Origin: Thermodesulfobacteriaceae bacterium
Lineage (GTDB): Bacteria; Desulfobacterota; Thermodesulfobacteria; Thermodesulfobacteriales; Thermodesulfobacteriaceae
NCBI GenBank assembly: GCA_015494725.1
Contig: WGAR01000040.1
Span: forward strand, 1 to 19,016
Direction: 5' to 3'
DNA length: 19,016 bases
Shown here: positions 1 through 7,673 of the stretch, piece after piece
Layout of the letters: each line of letters opens with the position of its first letter
How positions within the stretch are numbered: the stretch's first letter is position 1
Made by a program: the position numbers and the translations under genes
Notes under the pieces: generated by a model
Told to the model about the DNA's origin: nothing
Seen by the model: the letters and a program-made list of their open reading frames with translations, nothing else
The model's database searches: none

Positions 1-264
1 CAGCAGGCCAGCCTGCCGGGGTTCTTCCCGGAGATCCTGCGCGAAGCCTACAGCCGAGCCAAAGAGGTATTCCCGCGCCTTACGGTGCTGCGGGCCATGG
101 TCCCCTGTTACGGAGACGAAATCGCCTTCCTCCTGGGAGGAAAGGATCCGGGGACGGATTTTCTGCCCCGGCAGGAGTTTCGGGGACGTTATTACAGCCC
201 GGAGATGCACCGGGCCTCGCTGGTTCTCCCTCCCTACTGGCACGAGATCCTGAGCCGGGGCTAA
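1..264 (+). CDS. Spermidine synthase-like aminopropyltransferase, C-terminal part (partial)
   Basis: The window opens inside this gene, so only the last 87 codons, ending in TAA, are present. The translation contains LPGFFPEILREAYSRAKEVF, then a strand ending in FLLGGKD, and near the end RYYSPEMHRASLVLPPYW. That closing block resembles the YY-PE-H-A-LP pattern at the end of spermidine synthases (SpeE), which transfer an aminopropyl group from decarboxylated S-adenosylmethionine to putrescine or related amines. The catalytic Asp and the nucleotide-binding core lie outside the window, so substrate choice cannot be judged; thermophiles often make longer or branched polyamines with relatives of this enzyme. 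The stop lies 13 bases before the stop of convergent sbcC. The family call is moderately safe, the exact substrate unknown. Confidence 0.68.
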   Translation, partial: QQASLPGFFPEILREAYSRAKEVFPRLTVLRAMVPCYGDEIAFLLGGKDPGTDFLPRQEFRGRYYSPEMHRASLVLPPYWHEILSRG

Positions 265-277
265 GTCCGTAGCCCGC

Positions 278-3200
278 CTAGATCCTGGTGCGCAGAAAGC
301 TCCCCTCCCGCCGGGGAATCACCTCCAGCACCGCCGGGATTCGCTCCCGCAGTTCCCTCACGTGGGAAATCACCCCGATGAGACGCCCCCCGGCCCGCAG
401 CTCCGCCAGCAAAGACAGGGCCTGATCCAGGGAATCCGGGTCCAGGTTCCCGAATCCCTCGTCGATGAACAGACACTCCAGGGGACGCCCCCCGGAGAGT
501 TCCTGGACCACCTCGGAGAGGGACAGGGCCAGGGACAGGGCCGCCAGGAAGGATTCACCCCCGGAAAGGGTGGCGGCAGGACGTACCCCTCCGCTCCAGC
601 TATCCAGGATCAGGATCTCCAGCCCCGCGGCCCGACGACGGTCCCGGATCTCGGTCTGCCGCAGAAGACGGAAACGTCCTCCGGTAAGGGCATGAAGTTT
701 CCTGGAGGCTCGCAGGAGTATCTCCTCAAAAAAGGCCGTAAGCACAAAGCGGTGAAAGGAAAGACGTTTCTCGTTGAGCCCAGCGAGACGATCCGCAAGG
801 GCCTTCACCGTACGATAGCGCTTTTCGATCTCCTCCAGCCGTGAGCGAAGCTCCCGGATCTCTCCCAGGAGGCGATCCAGGGTCTGGATGCGTCCGGAAA
901 GTTCCCCCAGCTCCCGGTGTCGGCGTTCCAGTTCCCGGCGCATTTCCTCCTCCCGGGCCCGAAGCCCCTCCACCTCCGGAGGGGATTTTCCGGACAGATA
1001 TTCCTCGAGTTCCCTGCGCCGCAAAAGCAGGGTCTCTTCCTCCCGAAAGAACCCCTGGACCTCTTTTTCCAGTTCCTCGCGTTTTTCCAGCGCGGGAATA
1101 AGGGCCTCGAAACGGGATCTATCCGGGAGGGAAAGCTCCCGCAGCACCTGTAAGAAGCGCTCCGAGACCTCCGCCTTCTTGCGATTAAGTGTTCCCAACC
1201 TCTTACGGAGTTCCTGGCCCAGGGCTTCCCGGGCGGAACGCCGGGCCTCGAGATCCGTCAGGGTCCGCTCCAGGGCCTGAAGCTCCTTCTCCCATCTCCG
1301 GTATCGTTCCTCGCCTTCCCTGAGGGTCCTTCGCAGGGCTTCCTCCCGGGGCTCTCCCCCCATCCGGGCAACCAGGGTCTCCATGCGGGTGGAAAGACGC
1401 CCCTCCTCCAGCCGAATCTGCTGGTATTCGGCCTCCAGGGTCTCCCGGACCTGCCGGAGACGTGCGATCTCCGCCCGGAGGATCTCCCTGCGCTCTCGCA
1501 ACCGGTCCAGTTCCTCCCGGGTCTTTTCCCCTCTGGCCAGATCCGCCTCGATCCGGGCCAGCTCCGAGCGGGCCTTCTCCGGAGAAAAATGAGCCGGGAT
1601 CTCCTCTTCCAGGGAGCGGATTTCCCGCTTAAGCCTTTCCTCCTCGGCGGCGAGCAGGACTTCCTGTCGGCGGAGATTCTCCAGGATCTCCCGCACCTTA
1701 CGGATCTCCTCTTCCAGTTGCCGGCGCTGGTCCTCGGGGGGAAGCTTCTCCGGAGGGGAAGCCGGGGAGGGATGTTCCCGGGAACCGCAAACCGGACAGG
1801 GTTTTCCGGGAGAAAGGGTACGGGCCATCTCCCAGGCCCGATGCCGGGAAAGGAGATCCTGCAGGGCCGCCTCCTGGCCCTCCAGCTCCGTCAGACGCCT
1901 TTCGGTTTCCTCCAGATCACGGCGGAGCCCGGCCCGGCGTCGGGCAAGGGCCTCCTTCTCCCGGAGGAGGAGCTCCCTTCGGTTTGCTTTCTCCAGCCAT
2001 TCCCGGATCCGGTGTCGCCTCTCGGCCTGGCTAAGAAGATCCGTTACCAGGGGCATCTTCCGGGCTTCCTCGGCCTCCAGTTCGGTCAGTTCCTGTTCCT
2101 TCTGACGGAGGGCGGAGCGGGTTTCCTCCATTTTTTGCTCGTAGCCGGCCAGCCTCCTCCGGAGGTCCTTCCTCTTTCGGGCGAGATCCCTCCATTCCTC
2201 AAGCCGGGTCAGGGTCTCCCGTAACTCCCGCAATTTCTCCCGTAGATCCTCCATCTCCTGAGCCTGGGACCGGAGGGAGTGCAGCCTTTCTGCGGTCTCC
2301 CGGGAGGCCTCCTCAAGCTCCTTGAGTTCGGCCTCCACTTCCTGCAGCCGCCGGGTCTCCCGGGAAATCTCCTCCTCCAGATCCCTCAAGGCCTGATAGA
2401 GGGGCAGACATTCCCTTACCCTATCCAGCAGGGCCAGTTCCTCCCGGCGTTTTTCCATTTCCGGGCGCCTGGCCGCCAGCTCCCGCAGCCGGTCCTCCAC
2501 CTGTTGCTTTTCCGCAAATTTTGCCGCCAGTTCCCGGGCCTCTTCCAGTTCCCGGAGCAGTCGTCGGTGCGTGGTGAGAAGCCGGCTGACCCTTTCCTCC
2601 AGGGCTCTCTTTTTCTCCCGCAGGCTGCGGAGATGTTCCTCCAGCGAGGACTCCTCCTCAAACCCGGAGGATCGGAGCAGGGCCTCCCGCCTCTGATACA
2701 GGGCCTGCCAGGTATCCCGGGCCTCGGCCTCCATCTCCTTGAACACCTCCTCCAGCCGGGACAGGGATTCGGTCTGGAAGACCGTACGCAGGAGGTGCTC
2801 CCGTTCCTCGGAGCGGGCCAGGAGGAGGTCCCGGAAACGTCCTTGGGGAATGAGCAGGACCCGCCGGAACTCCCGGGCCGAAAATCCCAGGAGTTCCCGC
2901 ACCCTGGAGGTAACCTCGCTGAGTTTCTGGGTGAGGAGCCGTCCCTCGGCCCAGAGGGCGGCTTCCTTGTGCACGTTTTTCCCGCTCCATCGCAGGCTCC
3001 GGACCACCCGGAAACGTCTTCCGCGCAGGCTGAATTCGTATTCCACCAGGGTGGGTACGGTGCGGGGGGCCCGGAGATTGCGCAGATCCCGGTCCTTCTT
3101 TTCCTCCAGGCTGGCTTCCCCGTAAAGGGCAAAGGTCAGGGCATCAAAAAGGGTGGTCTTTCCGGCTCCGGTGGGACCGGCGATGAGAAAGAGCCCGAAG

Positions 3201-3280
3201 CCCTCAAAGACCCTGAAATCCACCTCCACCGCCCGGAGATAAGGGCCGAAAGCCTGAAGACGCAGCCGCAGGGGACGCAC
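278..3280 (-). CDS. sbcC: Nuclease SbcCD subunit C (SMC/Rad50-like ATPase)
   Basis: A 1000-residue SMC/Rad50-type ATPase that pairs with SbcD (Mre11-like) to open and trim DNA hairpins and blocked double-strand ends. Residues 1-150 hold the N-terminal ATPase half with Walker A GPTGAGKTT (35-43) and a Q-loop in LLIPQGRFRDLL (about 143-154). Long Glu/Arg/Leu-rich coiled coils flank the zinc hook CPVC at 495-498, almost exactly mid-protein. The C-terminal half has the ABC signature LSGGES (905-910) and Walker B ECLFIDE (935-941) followed by GFGNLD. Length matches the family. The start is GTG at 3280; an in-frame TAG at 3284-3286 rules out any earlier start, and a GGGGG stretch about 13 bases upstream is the only ribosome-site candidate. 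sbcD is not adjacent but lies at 16475-17590. The gene follows the peroxidase terminator, so it probably has its own weak promoter. Confidence 0.97.
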   Translation of the reverse strand: MRPLRLRLQAFGPYLRAVEVDFRVFEGFGLFLIAGPTGAGKTTLFDALTFALYGEASLEEKKDRDLRNLRAPRTVPTLVEYEFSLRGRRFRVVRSLRWSGKNVHKEAALWAEGRLLTQKLSEVTSRVRELLGFSAREFRRVLLIPQGRFRDLLLARSEEREHLLRTVFQTESLSRLEEVFKEMEAEARDTWQALYQRREALLRSSGFEEESSLEEHLRSLREKKRALEERVSRLLTTHRRLLRELEEARELAAKFAEKQQVEDRLRELAARRPEMEKRREELALLDRVRECLPLYQALRDLEEEISRETRRLQEVEAELKELEEASRETAERLHSLRSQAQEMEDLREKLRELRETLTRLEEWRDLARKRKDLRRRLAGYEQKMEETRSALRQKEQELTELEAEEARKMPLVTDLLSQAERRHRIREWLEKANRRELLLREKEALARRRAGLRRDLEETERRLTELEGQEAALQDLLSRHRAWEMARTLSPGKPCPVCGSREHPSPASPPEKLPPEDQRRQLEEEIRKVREILENLRRQEVLLAAEEERLKREIRSLEEEIPAHFSPEKARSELARIEADLARGEKTREELDRLRERREILRAEIARLRQVRETLEAEYQQIRLEEGRLSTRMETLVARMGGEPREEALRRTLREGEERYRRWEKELQALERTLTDLEARRSAREALGQELRKRLGTLNRKKAEVSERFLQVLRELSLPDRSRFEALIPALEKREELEKEVQGFFREEETLLLRRRELEEYLSGKSPPEVEGLRAREEEMRRELERRHRELGELSGRIQTLDRLLGEIRELRSRLEEIEKRYRTVKALADRLAGLNEKRLSFHRFVLTAFFEEILLRASRKLHALTGGRFRLLRQTEIRDRRRAAGLEILILDSWSGGVRPAATLSGGESFLAALSLALSLSEVVQELSGGRPLECLFIDEGFGNLDPDSLDQALSLLAELRAGGRLIGVISHVRELRERIPAVLEVIPRREGSFLRTRI

Positions 3281-3315
3281 GATCTAAACATACCCCCGGC
3301 GGCAAAGAGAAGGAA

Positions 3316-3336
3316 GGGGGCGGCCGGGCCGCCCCC
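3316..3336 (-). terminator. Hairpin terminator after the peroxiredoxin/peroxidase unit
   Basis: A near-perfect 10-bp inverted repeat, GGGGGCGGCC paired with GGCCGCCCCC around one central base, sits nine bases after the peroxidase stop. Read on the minus strand it is followed by a pyrimidine-rich run, TTCCTTCTCTTT, rather than a pure T tract. It separates the peroxide-detoxification genes from sbcC. The stem is very GC-rich, so it should fold strongly at high temperature. Whether it fully stops transcription or only attenuates read-through into sbcC cannot be told from sequence. Confidence 0.7.
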
Positions 3337-3344
3337 TGAGAGAC

Positions 3345-4406
3345 TTATTTGAGTTTTCCCAGGACCGGTTTGGGGGTGCGATCGGTGCTGGGCGGAAGGA
3401 TGGGCAGGACGATCCGGGGCTGTTTCCCGGTCAGGGAGTGCAGGAAAGCGGTGATCTTTTTCACCTCCTCCGGGGTGAGGTTGGCCCCCAGCTGGGCCGT
3501 ACCCATGATGGCCACGGCATCCTCCAGACGCCATACTTTACCGGAATGGAAATAGGGATAGGTAAGGGCCACGTTTCGCAGGGAGGGCACCTTGAACACG
3601 TATTCATCGGAGGCGGTGTGGGTCACCGCAAAACGGCCTTTGTCGCCGGGAGGCAGGACATCCGCGCCGGGACGTTCCACCACCCCGAAGGGAGCGTACA
3701 TCCGGCCTCCCACGTTGACGCCGTTATGGCAATTGGCGCATCCCTTTTCCATGAAAAGACGCAGGCCCTCTTTCTGTTCGCGGGTAAGGGCGGAGGTATC
3801 GCCCTTCAGGAACCGGTCGAAGGGGGAATCCGGGGTAAGGAGGGTGGCCTCAAAGGCCTCAATGGCCTTGGCCATATTGTCGAAGGTTACCGGGTCCTTT
3901 TCGCCGGGGAAGGCCTTACGGAACATCTCCACGTATTCGGGAATGGACTTGAGGGTGGCCACCACCCGCTCCGGGGTGTTGCTCATCTCCACCGAGGCCT
4001 GAACCGGGCCCTTGGCCTGTTCCTCGAGGTCCTTGGCCCGTCCGTCCCAGAACTGAGCGGTGTTAAAGACGGAGTTGAGCACGGTGGGAGCATTACGCGG
4101 CCCCCTCTGCCACATGTGACCGGTGGAGGTTTCCTGGAGATCCACCCCGGCCAGGGAGAGGTTGTGACAGGTGTTACAGCTTATGAGCTGGGAGGCCGAG
4201 AGGCGGGGATCGAAATAGAGCATCTTGCCCAGCTTGATCTTGGCCGGGGTGAGAGGATTGTCCTTGAGAGCCGGGGGTTTTTCCGGCAAAGGCTCGAAGT
4301 ATCTACGAGCCTTCTTCAGGAGATCCTGATCCCCGGCCAGGGCCGGGAGAACCGTAAGGGCCCACAAAGCCACCACCATCCATAACCATACTCCCATTCT
4401 ACGCAT
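3345..4406 (-). CDS. Di-haem cytochrome c peroxidase
   Basis: A 353-residue periplasmic enzyme reducing hydrogen peroxide to water with electrons from small c-type cytochromes. The start chosen is the ATG at 4406, preceded by AAGGAGG at ideal spacing; it gives a clean signal peptide (basic MRRMG, hydrophobic core, PALAG cleavage at about residue 24). An upstream in-frame ATG at 4448 would overlap the peroxiredoxin stop and bury the signal peptide. Two haem-attachment motifs are present, CNTCH (77-81) and CANCH (223-227), with the family pattern FWDGR near 119-123. MGTAQLG at 301-307 supplies the likely Met ligand of the second haem. It lies 38 bases downstream of the peroxiredoxin gene, on the same strand, and a strong hairpin follows it. 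MauG-like di-haem proteins are the alternative, but the pattern fits classical CcpA peroxidases. Confidence 0.93.
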   Translation of the reverse strand: MRRMGVWLWMVVALWALTVLPALAGDQDLLKKARRYFEPLPEKPPALKDNPLTPAKIKLGKMLYFDPRLSASQLISCNTCHNLSLAGVDLQETSTGHMWQRGPRNAPTVLNSVFNTAQFWDGRAKDLEEQAKGPVQASVEMSNTPERVVATLKSIPEYVEMFRKAFPGEKDPVTFDNMAKAIEAFEATLLTPDSPFDRFLKGDTSALTREQKEGLRLFMEKGCANCHNGVNVGGRMYAPFGVVERPGADVLPPGDKGRFAVTHTASDEYVFKVPSLRNVALTYPYFHSGKVWRLEDAVAIMGTAQLGANLTPEEVKKITAFLHSLTGKQPRIVLPILPPSTDRTPKPVLGKLK

Positions 4407-4444
4407 GATTTCCCTCCTTGGATCCAGATTTTTTGGTAAAATCA

Positions 4445-5053
4445 TCAATCCACCAGTTCGGCCTTCCAGGTCTCATAGACCTTTCCGGCCAGTTCCGCCC
4501 CGGGTTTAAGGGTGGGTTTACCGGGTTCCCAGTGGGCCGGACAGACCTCGGCCCCTCCGGTGCGGCGTACATGCTGGAAGGCCTTGATCCTGCGCAGGAG
4601 TTCGTCGGCATTGCGACCCACCGGAGCATTAAGGATATCCATGAACTGAATCACCCCATCCGGATCGATGAGGAAGGTCCCCCGCAGATTGAGACCCTGT
4701 TTATCATCATATACCCCGTAAAGTTGACCGATCTTTCCGGCCGGATCGGAAAGCAGGGGGAAGGGAACCCCACCCTCGATCATCTTGGAGAGTTCGGTCT
4801 CCTGCCAGACCTTGTGCACGAAGGGCGTATCTATACTGATCCCCAGGACCTCTACCCCCATCTCCTGAAGATCCCGGTATTTCTTGGCTATGGCCACCAG
4901 CTCCGTGGGACAGACAAAGGTAAAATCAGCGGGATAAAAGACCAGAAGCACCCATTTGCCACGATAATCGGAAAGCCTTACCGTCTTGATCTCGCCATCC
5001 GCATAAGCCTGAGCCTCAAAGTCAGGAGCCATCAACCCGGGTCTAATACACAT
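4445..5053 (-). CDS. Typical 2-Cys peroxiredoxin (AhpC/Prx1 type)
   Basis: A 202-residue thiol peroxidase that reduces hydrogen peroxide and organic hydroperoxides in the cytoplasm. The peroxidatic cysteine is C48 in FYPADFTFVCPTE, and the resolving cysteine is C171 in EVCPAHW, so this is the typical two-cysteine type forming an intersubunit disulfide. The C-terminus after C171 is extended (about 31 residues), as in Prx1/AhpC proteins, but lacks a clear YF motif. The ATG at 5053 has AAAGGAGG just upstream and a promoter about 35-60 bases away. It is the first gene of a unit with the di-haem peroxidase, giving cytoplasmic and periplasmic peroxide removal together. No AhpF-like or thioredoxin reductant is encoded nearby. 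Confidence 0.95.
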   Translation of the reverse strand: MCIRPGLMAPDFEAQAYADGEIKTVRLSDYRGKWVLLVFYPADFTFVCPTELVAIAKKYRDLQEMGVEVLGISIDTPFVHKVWQETELSKMIEGGVPFPLLSDPAGKIGQLYGVYDDKQGLNLRGTFLIDPDGVIQFMDILNAPVGRNADELLRRIKAFQHVRRTGGAEVCPAHWEPGKPTLKPGAELAGKVYETWKAELVD

Positions 5054-5087
5054 AACTCAACCTCCTTTTATATTTTTCTTGAAATCT

Positions 5088-5115
5088 ATTTAAAACGTTT
5101 TTTAGGGAAAGTCAA
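5088..5115 (-). promoter_or_regulatory. Promoter of the peroxiredoxin/peroxidase unit with a small palindrome
   Basis: Read on the minus strand, TTGACT (5115-5110) is followed after 16 bases by TTAAAT (5093-5088), a good sigma-70-like pair. The predicted start of transcription is near 5081, about 28 bases before the ATG, leaving room for the AAAGGAGG ribosome site. A 10-bp palindrome AAAACGTTTT (5092-5101) covers the end of the spacer and the start of the -10 box. It could be a repressor site for a peroxide or redox regulator, though it does not match a regulator site I can name. Confidence 0.55.
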
Positions 5116-5229
5116 GTCTAAGATGCTCCCTGAATTTCACCCCCTGCCCCCGCATGACTCTGGCCCGGAGCCTTAATTCCTTTTTCAAAGTTAAACACCC
5201 TTTCGCCGGAGGGAAGGGGGCTTTTCCGA

Positions 5230-5258
5230 TTGACCTTCTCTGGTTTCCGGGGTTTAAT
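5230..5258 (+). promoter_or_regulatory. Promoter of the FKBP-dpp-rtcA-ligase gene cluster
   Basis: TTGACC (5230-5235) and TTTAAT (5253-5258) are separated by 17 bases. The predicted transcript start is near 5265, about 22 bases before the ATG of the FKBP gene, with GGGAGG in between. It is divergent from the peroxiredoxin promoter; the roughly 110 bases between the two hold no gene I can support. It is the only clear promoter seen before the five co-directional genes that run to 9861. Confidence 0.55.
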
Positions 5259-5286
5259 TAGAATCAAAGTCTCCCGGGAGGTAGCT

Positions 5287-5775
5287 ATGGAACCTTTAAG
5301 GGTTGGTCCGGACAGGGTGGTGGTACTCACCTATTCCCTGGACATCGAGGGTGAGGAAGCTCCGGAGTGGTTCAGGAAGCCCATGGAGGCCTCCTTCATC
5401 TTCGGGCGGGAGCCGGTGCTCCCTCTGCTGGAGAAGGCCATCGAGGGGGCCAAGGAGAACGACGAGGTGGTAATCACCATCCCCCCGGAACAGGCCTACG
5501 GCCCTCATCGGGCCCACCTGATAAAGGAAATCCCCCTTTCCCGGCTCAAACACCCGGAAAAGGTTCGCCCCGGCGCCTATTATGAGGAGACCGGACCTTT
5601 CGGGCAGAAGACCTTCTTCAAGATCCTGGAGGTGAAAGGCAACCGCATCAAGGTGGATTTCAATCACCCCGCCGCCGGCAAAAACGTCCTCATGCGGGTC
5701 CGCATCCGGGCGGTGCGCGAGGCCACTCCGCGCGAAATCCTGGCTGCGGAACTCCGACGCTGCGGCGGAGGCTGA
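5287..5775 (+). CDS. FKBP-type peptidyl-prolyl cis-trans isomerase, SlyD-like
   Basis: A 162-residue cytoplasmic prolyl isomerase/chaperone. The split FKBP fold is visible: N-terminal strand RVVVLTYSLDIEGEE, then the active-site region GREPVLPLLEKAIEGAKEND and EVVITIPPEQAYGPH. A flap-like insert follows (about 72-122, containing IKEIPLSRL and TFFKILEVKGNRIKVDFNHP), and then the closing strand AGKNVLMRVRIRAVREAT. DFNHP-AGK is a hallmark of SlyD-type proteins. The His/Cys-rich metal-binding tail of E. coli SlyD is missing; the protein ends RRCGGG. The ATG at 5287 has GGGAGG five bases upstream; an upstream in-frame ATG at 5230 overlaps the promoter and adds non-family residues. It opens a five-gene cluster and stops nine bases before dppD. 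Confidence 0.92.
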   Translation: MEPLRVGPDRVVVLTYSLDIEGEEAPEWFRKPMEASFIFGREPVLPLLEKAIEGAKENDEVVITIPPEQAYGPHRAHLIKEIPLSRLKHPEKVRPGAYYEETGPFGQKTFFKILEVKGNRIKVDFNHPAAGKNVLMRVRIRAVREATPREILAAELRRCGGG

Positions 5776-5784
5776 GCCTAATCG

Positions 5785-6738
5785 GTGGAGGGTGGAACCC
5801 TCCTCCAAGTCCAAGATCTGGTCCTGGGATGCCGGGGACGACCTTACCCCCTGGTGGGAAGGGTTTCTTTCCGTTTGCGGGCCGGAGAGATCTTCGGTCT
5901 GGTGGGGGAAAGCGGCTGCGGTAAATCCCTTACCGGTCTCGCCTGTCTGGCCCTCTTTCCCCCCGGGGTAAAACCTCTCTCCGGCAGGGTGGTCTTTCGG
6001 GATACGGATCTCCTCTCCCTCCCGGAAGAAAAGCGTCGTAAATTCAGGGGCCGACACCTCGGACTTATCTTCCAGGAACCCCTGAATGCCCTCAATCCGG
6101 TCTTCACCGTAGGGCACCAGGTGGAGGAGGTCTTACATCTTCACCGGGGGCTTTCCGGAGAAACCGCCCGGCAGGAAACCGTGAGGCTCTTTTCCGAAGC
6201 CGGGCTTCCCGACCCCGAACTCCGGCTGCGCAACTATCCTCACGAACTCTCCGGAGGAATGCGTCAGCGGGTCATGATCGCCATGGCCCTGGCCGGAGAT
6301 CCGGACCTGCTGGTGGCGGACGAACCCACCACCGCTCTGGACGTCACCGTACAGGCCCAGATCCTGGAACTCTTCCTGGAACTGCGGACCCGACGGGGAC
6401 TTTCCATCCTCTTCATCTCGCACGATCTGGCGGTGATCCGGGAGGTGGCGGATCGGGTGGCGGTCATGTACGCCGGTGAAATCGTGGAGGAAGCCCCCCG
6501 GGACGAACTCTTCTCCTCTCCGCTCCATCCTTACACCCGGGCCCTGCTGGCGGCCTTTCCCCGCCTGGGAACCAGAAAACTGGAGGTCCTGCCCGGCCAG
6601 GTCCCCCCGCCGGGCACCTGGCCCCGGGGGTGCCGCTTTGCGCCCCGCTGTCCGGAAAAAATCTCCCTCTGCGTCGAAAAACACCCGGAACTAAAAGAGA
6701 TCCGTCCCCATCATCGGGTAAGGTGTCTGCGGGTATGA
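5785..6738 (+). CDS. dppD: Dipeptide/oligopeptide ABC transporter ATPase, DppD/OppD type
   Basis: A 317-residue cytoplasmic ATPase subunit of a peptide (or related nickel/oligosaccharide) importer. It shows Walker A GESGCGKS (41-48), Q-loop in LIFQEPLNALNPVFTVG, signature LSGGM (155-159), Walker B LLVADEP (175-181) and H-loop H213. The C-terminal oligopeptide-type extension contains cysteines 283, 289, 296 and 314, the quartet that in several Dpp/Opp ATPases holds an iron-sulfur cluster. The start is taken as GTG at 5785, with GGAGG a little far upstream (13 bases), so the first residues are uncertain. It overlaps dppF by ATGA. No membrane permease or binding protein accompanies the two ATPases here, so substrate cannot be assigned. 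Confidence 0.93.
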   Translation: MEGGTLLQVQDLVLGCRGRPYPLVGRVSFRLRAGEIFGLVGESGCGKSLTGLACLALFPPGVKPLSGRVVFRDTDLLSLPEEKRRKFRGRHLGLIFQEPLNALNPVFTVGHQVEEVLHLHRGLSGETARQETVRLFSEAGLPDPELRLRNYPHELSGGMRQRVMIAMALAGDPDLLVADEPTTALDVTVQAQILELFLELRTRRGLSILFISHDLAVIREVADRVAVMYAGEIVEEAPRDELFSSPLHPYTRALLAAFPRLGTRKLEVLPGQVPPPGTWPRGCRFAPRCPEKISLCVEKHPELKEIRPHHRVRCLRV

Positions 6739-7670
6739 CCGTGCTCGAACTCCGGGAGGTCTCCAAGAGCTATCGTCTGCGCGGGTTCCTGCGTCAGGGC
6801 CCGGAACTGCAGGTCCTGGCAGGGGTCTCCCTTTCCCTGAAGCGCCACGAAATACTGGGGCTGGTGGGGGAAAGCGGCTGCGGCAAATCCACCCTGGCCC
6901 GGCTGGCCCTGGCCCTGGAAAAACCCGATCGGGGCGAGTTTCTCTTCCTGGGCCGCCCCTACTGGCGACTTCCCCGTCGGGAACGCCGGGGCCTCCGACC
7001 CCGCTTACAGGCCGTGTTCCAGGACCCCGCGGCCTCGCTCAACCCCCGCATGAGGATCGGCGACCTCATCTCCGAACCCCTGCGCCTGCAGGGAGCCTCC
7101 CGGGAAGAAGCCCGGAATCGAACCCTGGAAATGATGAAGATGGTCGGACTTCCGGAGGAAGCCCTGTCTCGTTTTCCCCATCAACTTTCCGGAGGCCAGC
7201 GACAGCGGGTGGCTCTGGCTCGGGCCCTGATCACCCATCCCGAGGTGGTGGTCCTGGATGAACCCACCTCGGCCCTGGACGTCTCCGTGCAGGCCCAGAT
7301 CCTCAACCTCCTCCTGGACCTCCAGCGTCGCTTCGGCGTAAGCTATATCTTCATTTCTCACGATCTGCCGGTGGTGCTTTACCTGGCCCATCGGGTGGCG
7401 GTGATGTACCTGGGAGAAATCGTGGAAATGGCCCCGGCCGCGGACCTGGAAAAACCCGGTCTCCATCCCTATACCGAACTCCTCCTGGCCTCCATCCCCG
7501 GTGAACGGAGGAAACGACCCGTGATCGGAGAACCCCCCAGTCTCCTGCAACGTCCTCGCGGCTGTGTGTTTCACCCCCGCTGTCCGGAGGCTCGCCCCAT
7601 CTGCCAGCGGGAAAAACCCCCTTTGCGAAGGGTTTCCCCGGAACATTTCCTGGCCTGCCATCGGCGGTAG
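6735..7670 (+). CDS. dppF: Dipeptide/oligopeptide ABC transporter ATPase, DppF/OppF type
   Basis: A 311-residue partner ATPase; DppD and DppF form the heterodimer that powers a peptide importer. Visible motifs are Walker A GESGCGKST (45-53), Q-loop AVFQDPAASLNPRM, signature LSGGQ (151-155), Walker B VVVLDEP (171-177) and H-loop HD at 209-210. As in DppD, four C-terminal cysteines (277, 283, 290, 308) form the putative iron-sulfur quartet. The ATG at 6735 overlaps the dppD stop by four bases, so the two are translationally coupled. The in-frame ATG at 6630 would give an extra 35 residues lying inside dppD and is rejected. rtcA starts three bases after the stop. Confidence 0.95.
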   Translation: MTVLELREVSKSYRLRGFLRQGPELQVLAGVSLSLKRHEILGLVGESGCGKSTLARLALALEKPDRGEFLFLGRPYWRLPRRERRGLRPRLQAVFQDPAASLNPRMRIGDLISEPLRLQGASREEARNRTLEMMKMVGLPEEALSRFPHQLSGGQRQRVALARALITHPEVVVLDEPTSALDVSVQAQILNLLLDLQRRFGVSYIFISHDLPVVLYLAHRVAVMYLGEIVEMAPAADLEKPGLHPYTELLLASIPGERRKRPVIGEPPSLLQRPRGCVFHPRCPEARPICQREKPPLRRVSPEHFLACHRR

Positions 7671-7673
7671 GGT

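Noticed and set aside
2279..3352. A 357-codon open frame on the + strand opposite sbcC
   Set aside because: It mirrors sbcC codons, is rich in Gly/Pro/Leu/Gln with no recognisable fold, and sbcC has every expected motif on the other strand.
3438..4385. A 315-codon open frame on the + strand opposite the peroxidase
   Set aside because: Antisense shadow of a clear di-haem peroxidase; low-complexity Gly/His-rich composition and no ribosome site.
4407..4448. Longer peroxidase starting at ATG 4448
   Set aside because: It overlaps the peroxiredoxin stop, adds 14 residues ahead of the signal peptide, and bypasses the strong AAGGAGG site before 4406.
5123..5176. A 17-codon ATG frame in the peroxiredoxin/FKBP intergenic region
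   Set aside because: No ribosome-binding site and proline-rich random-looking residues; too short to support.
5198..5218. Seven-pair imperfect hairpin followed by GGCTTTT before the FKBP promoter
   Set aside because: One pair is a wobble, the T run is short, and no gene upstream on the + strand needs a terminator; likely chance or a minor structure.
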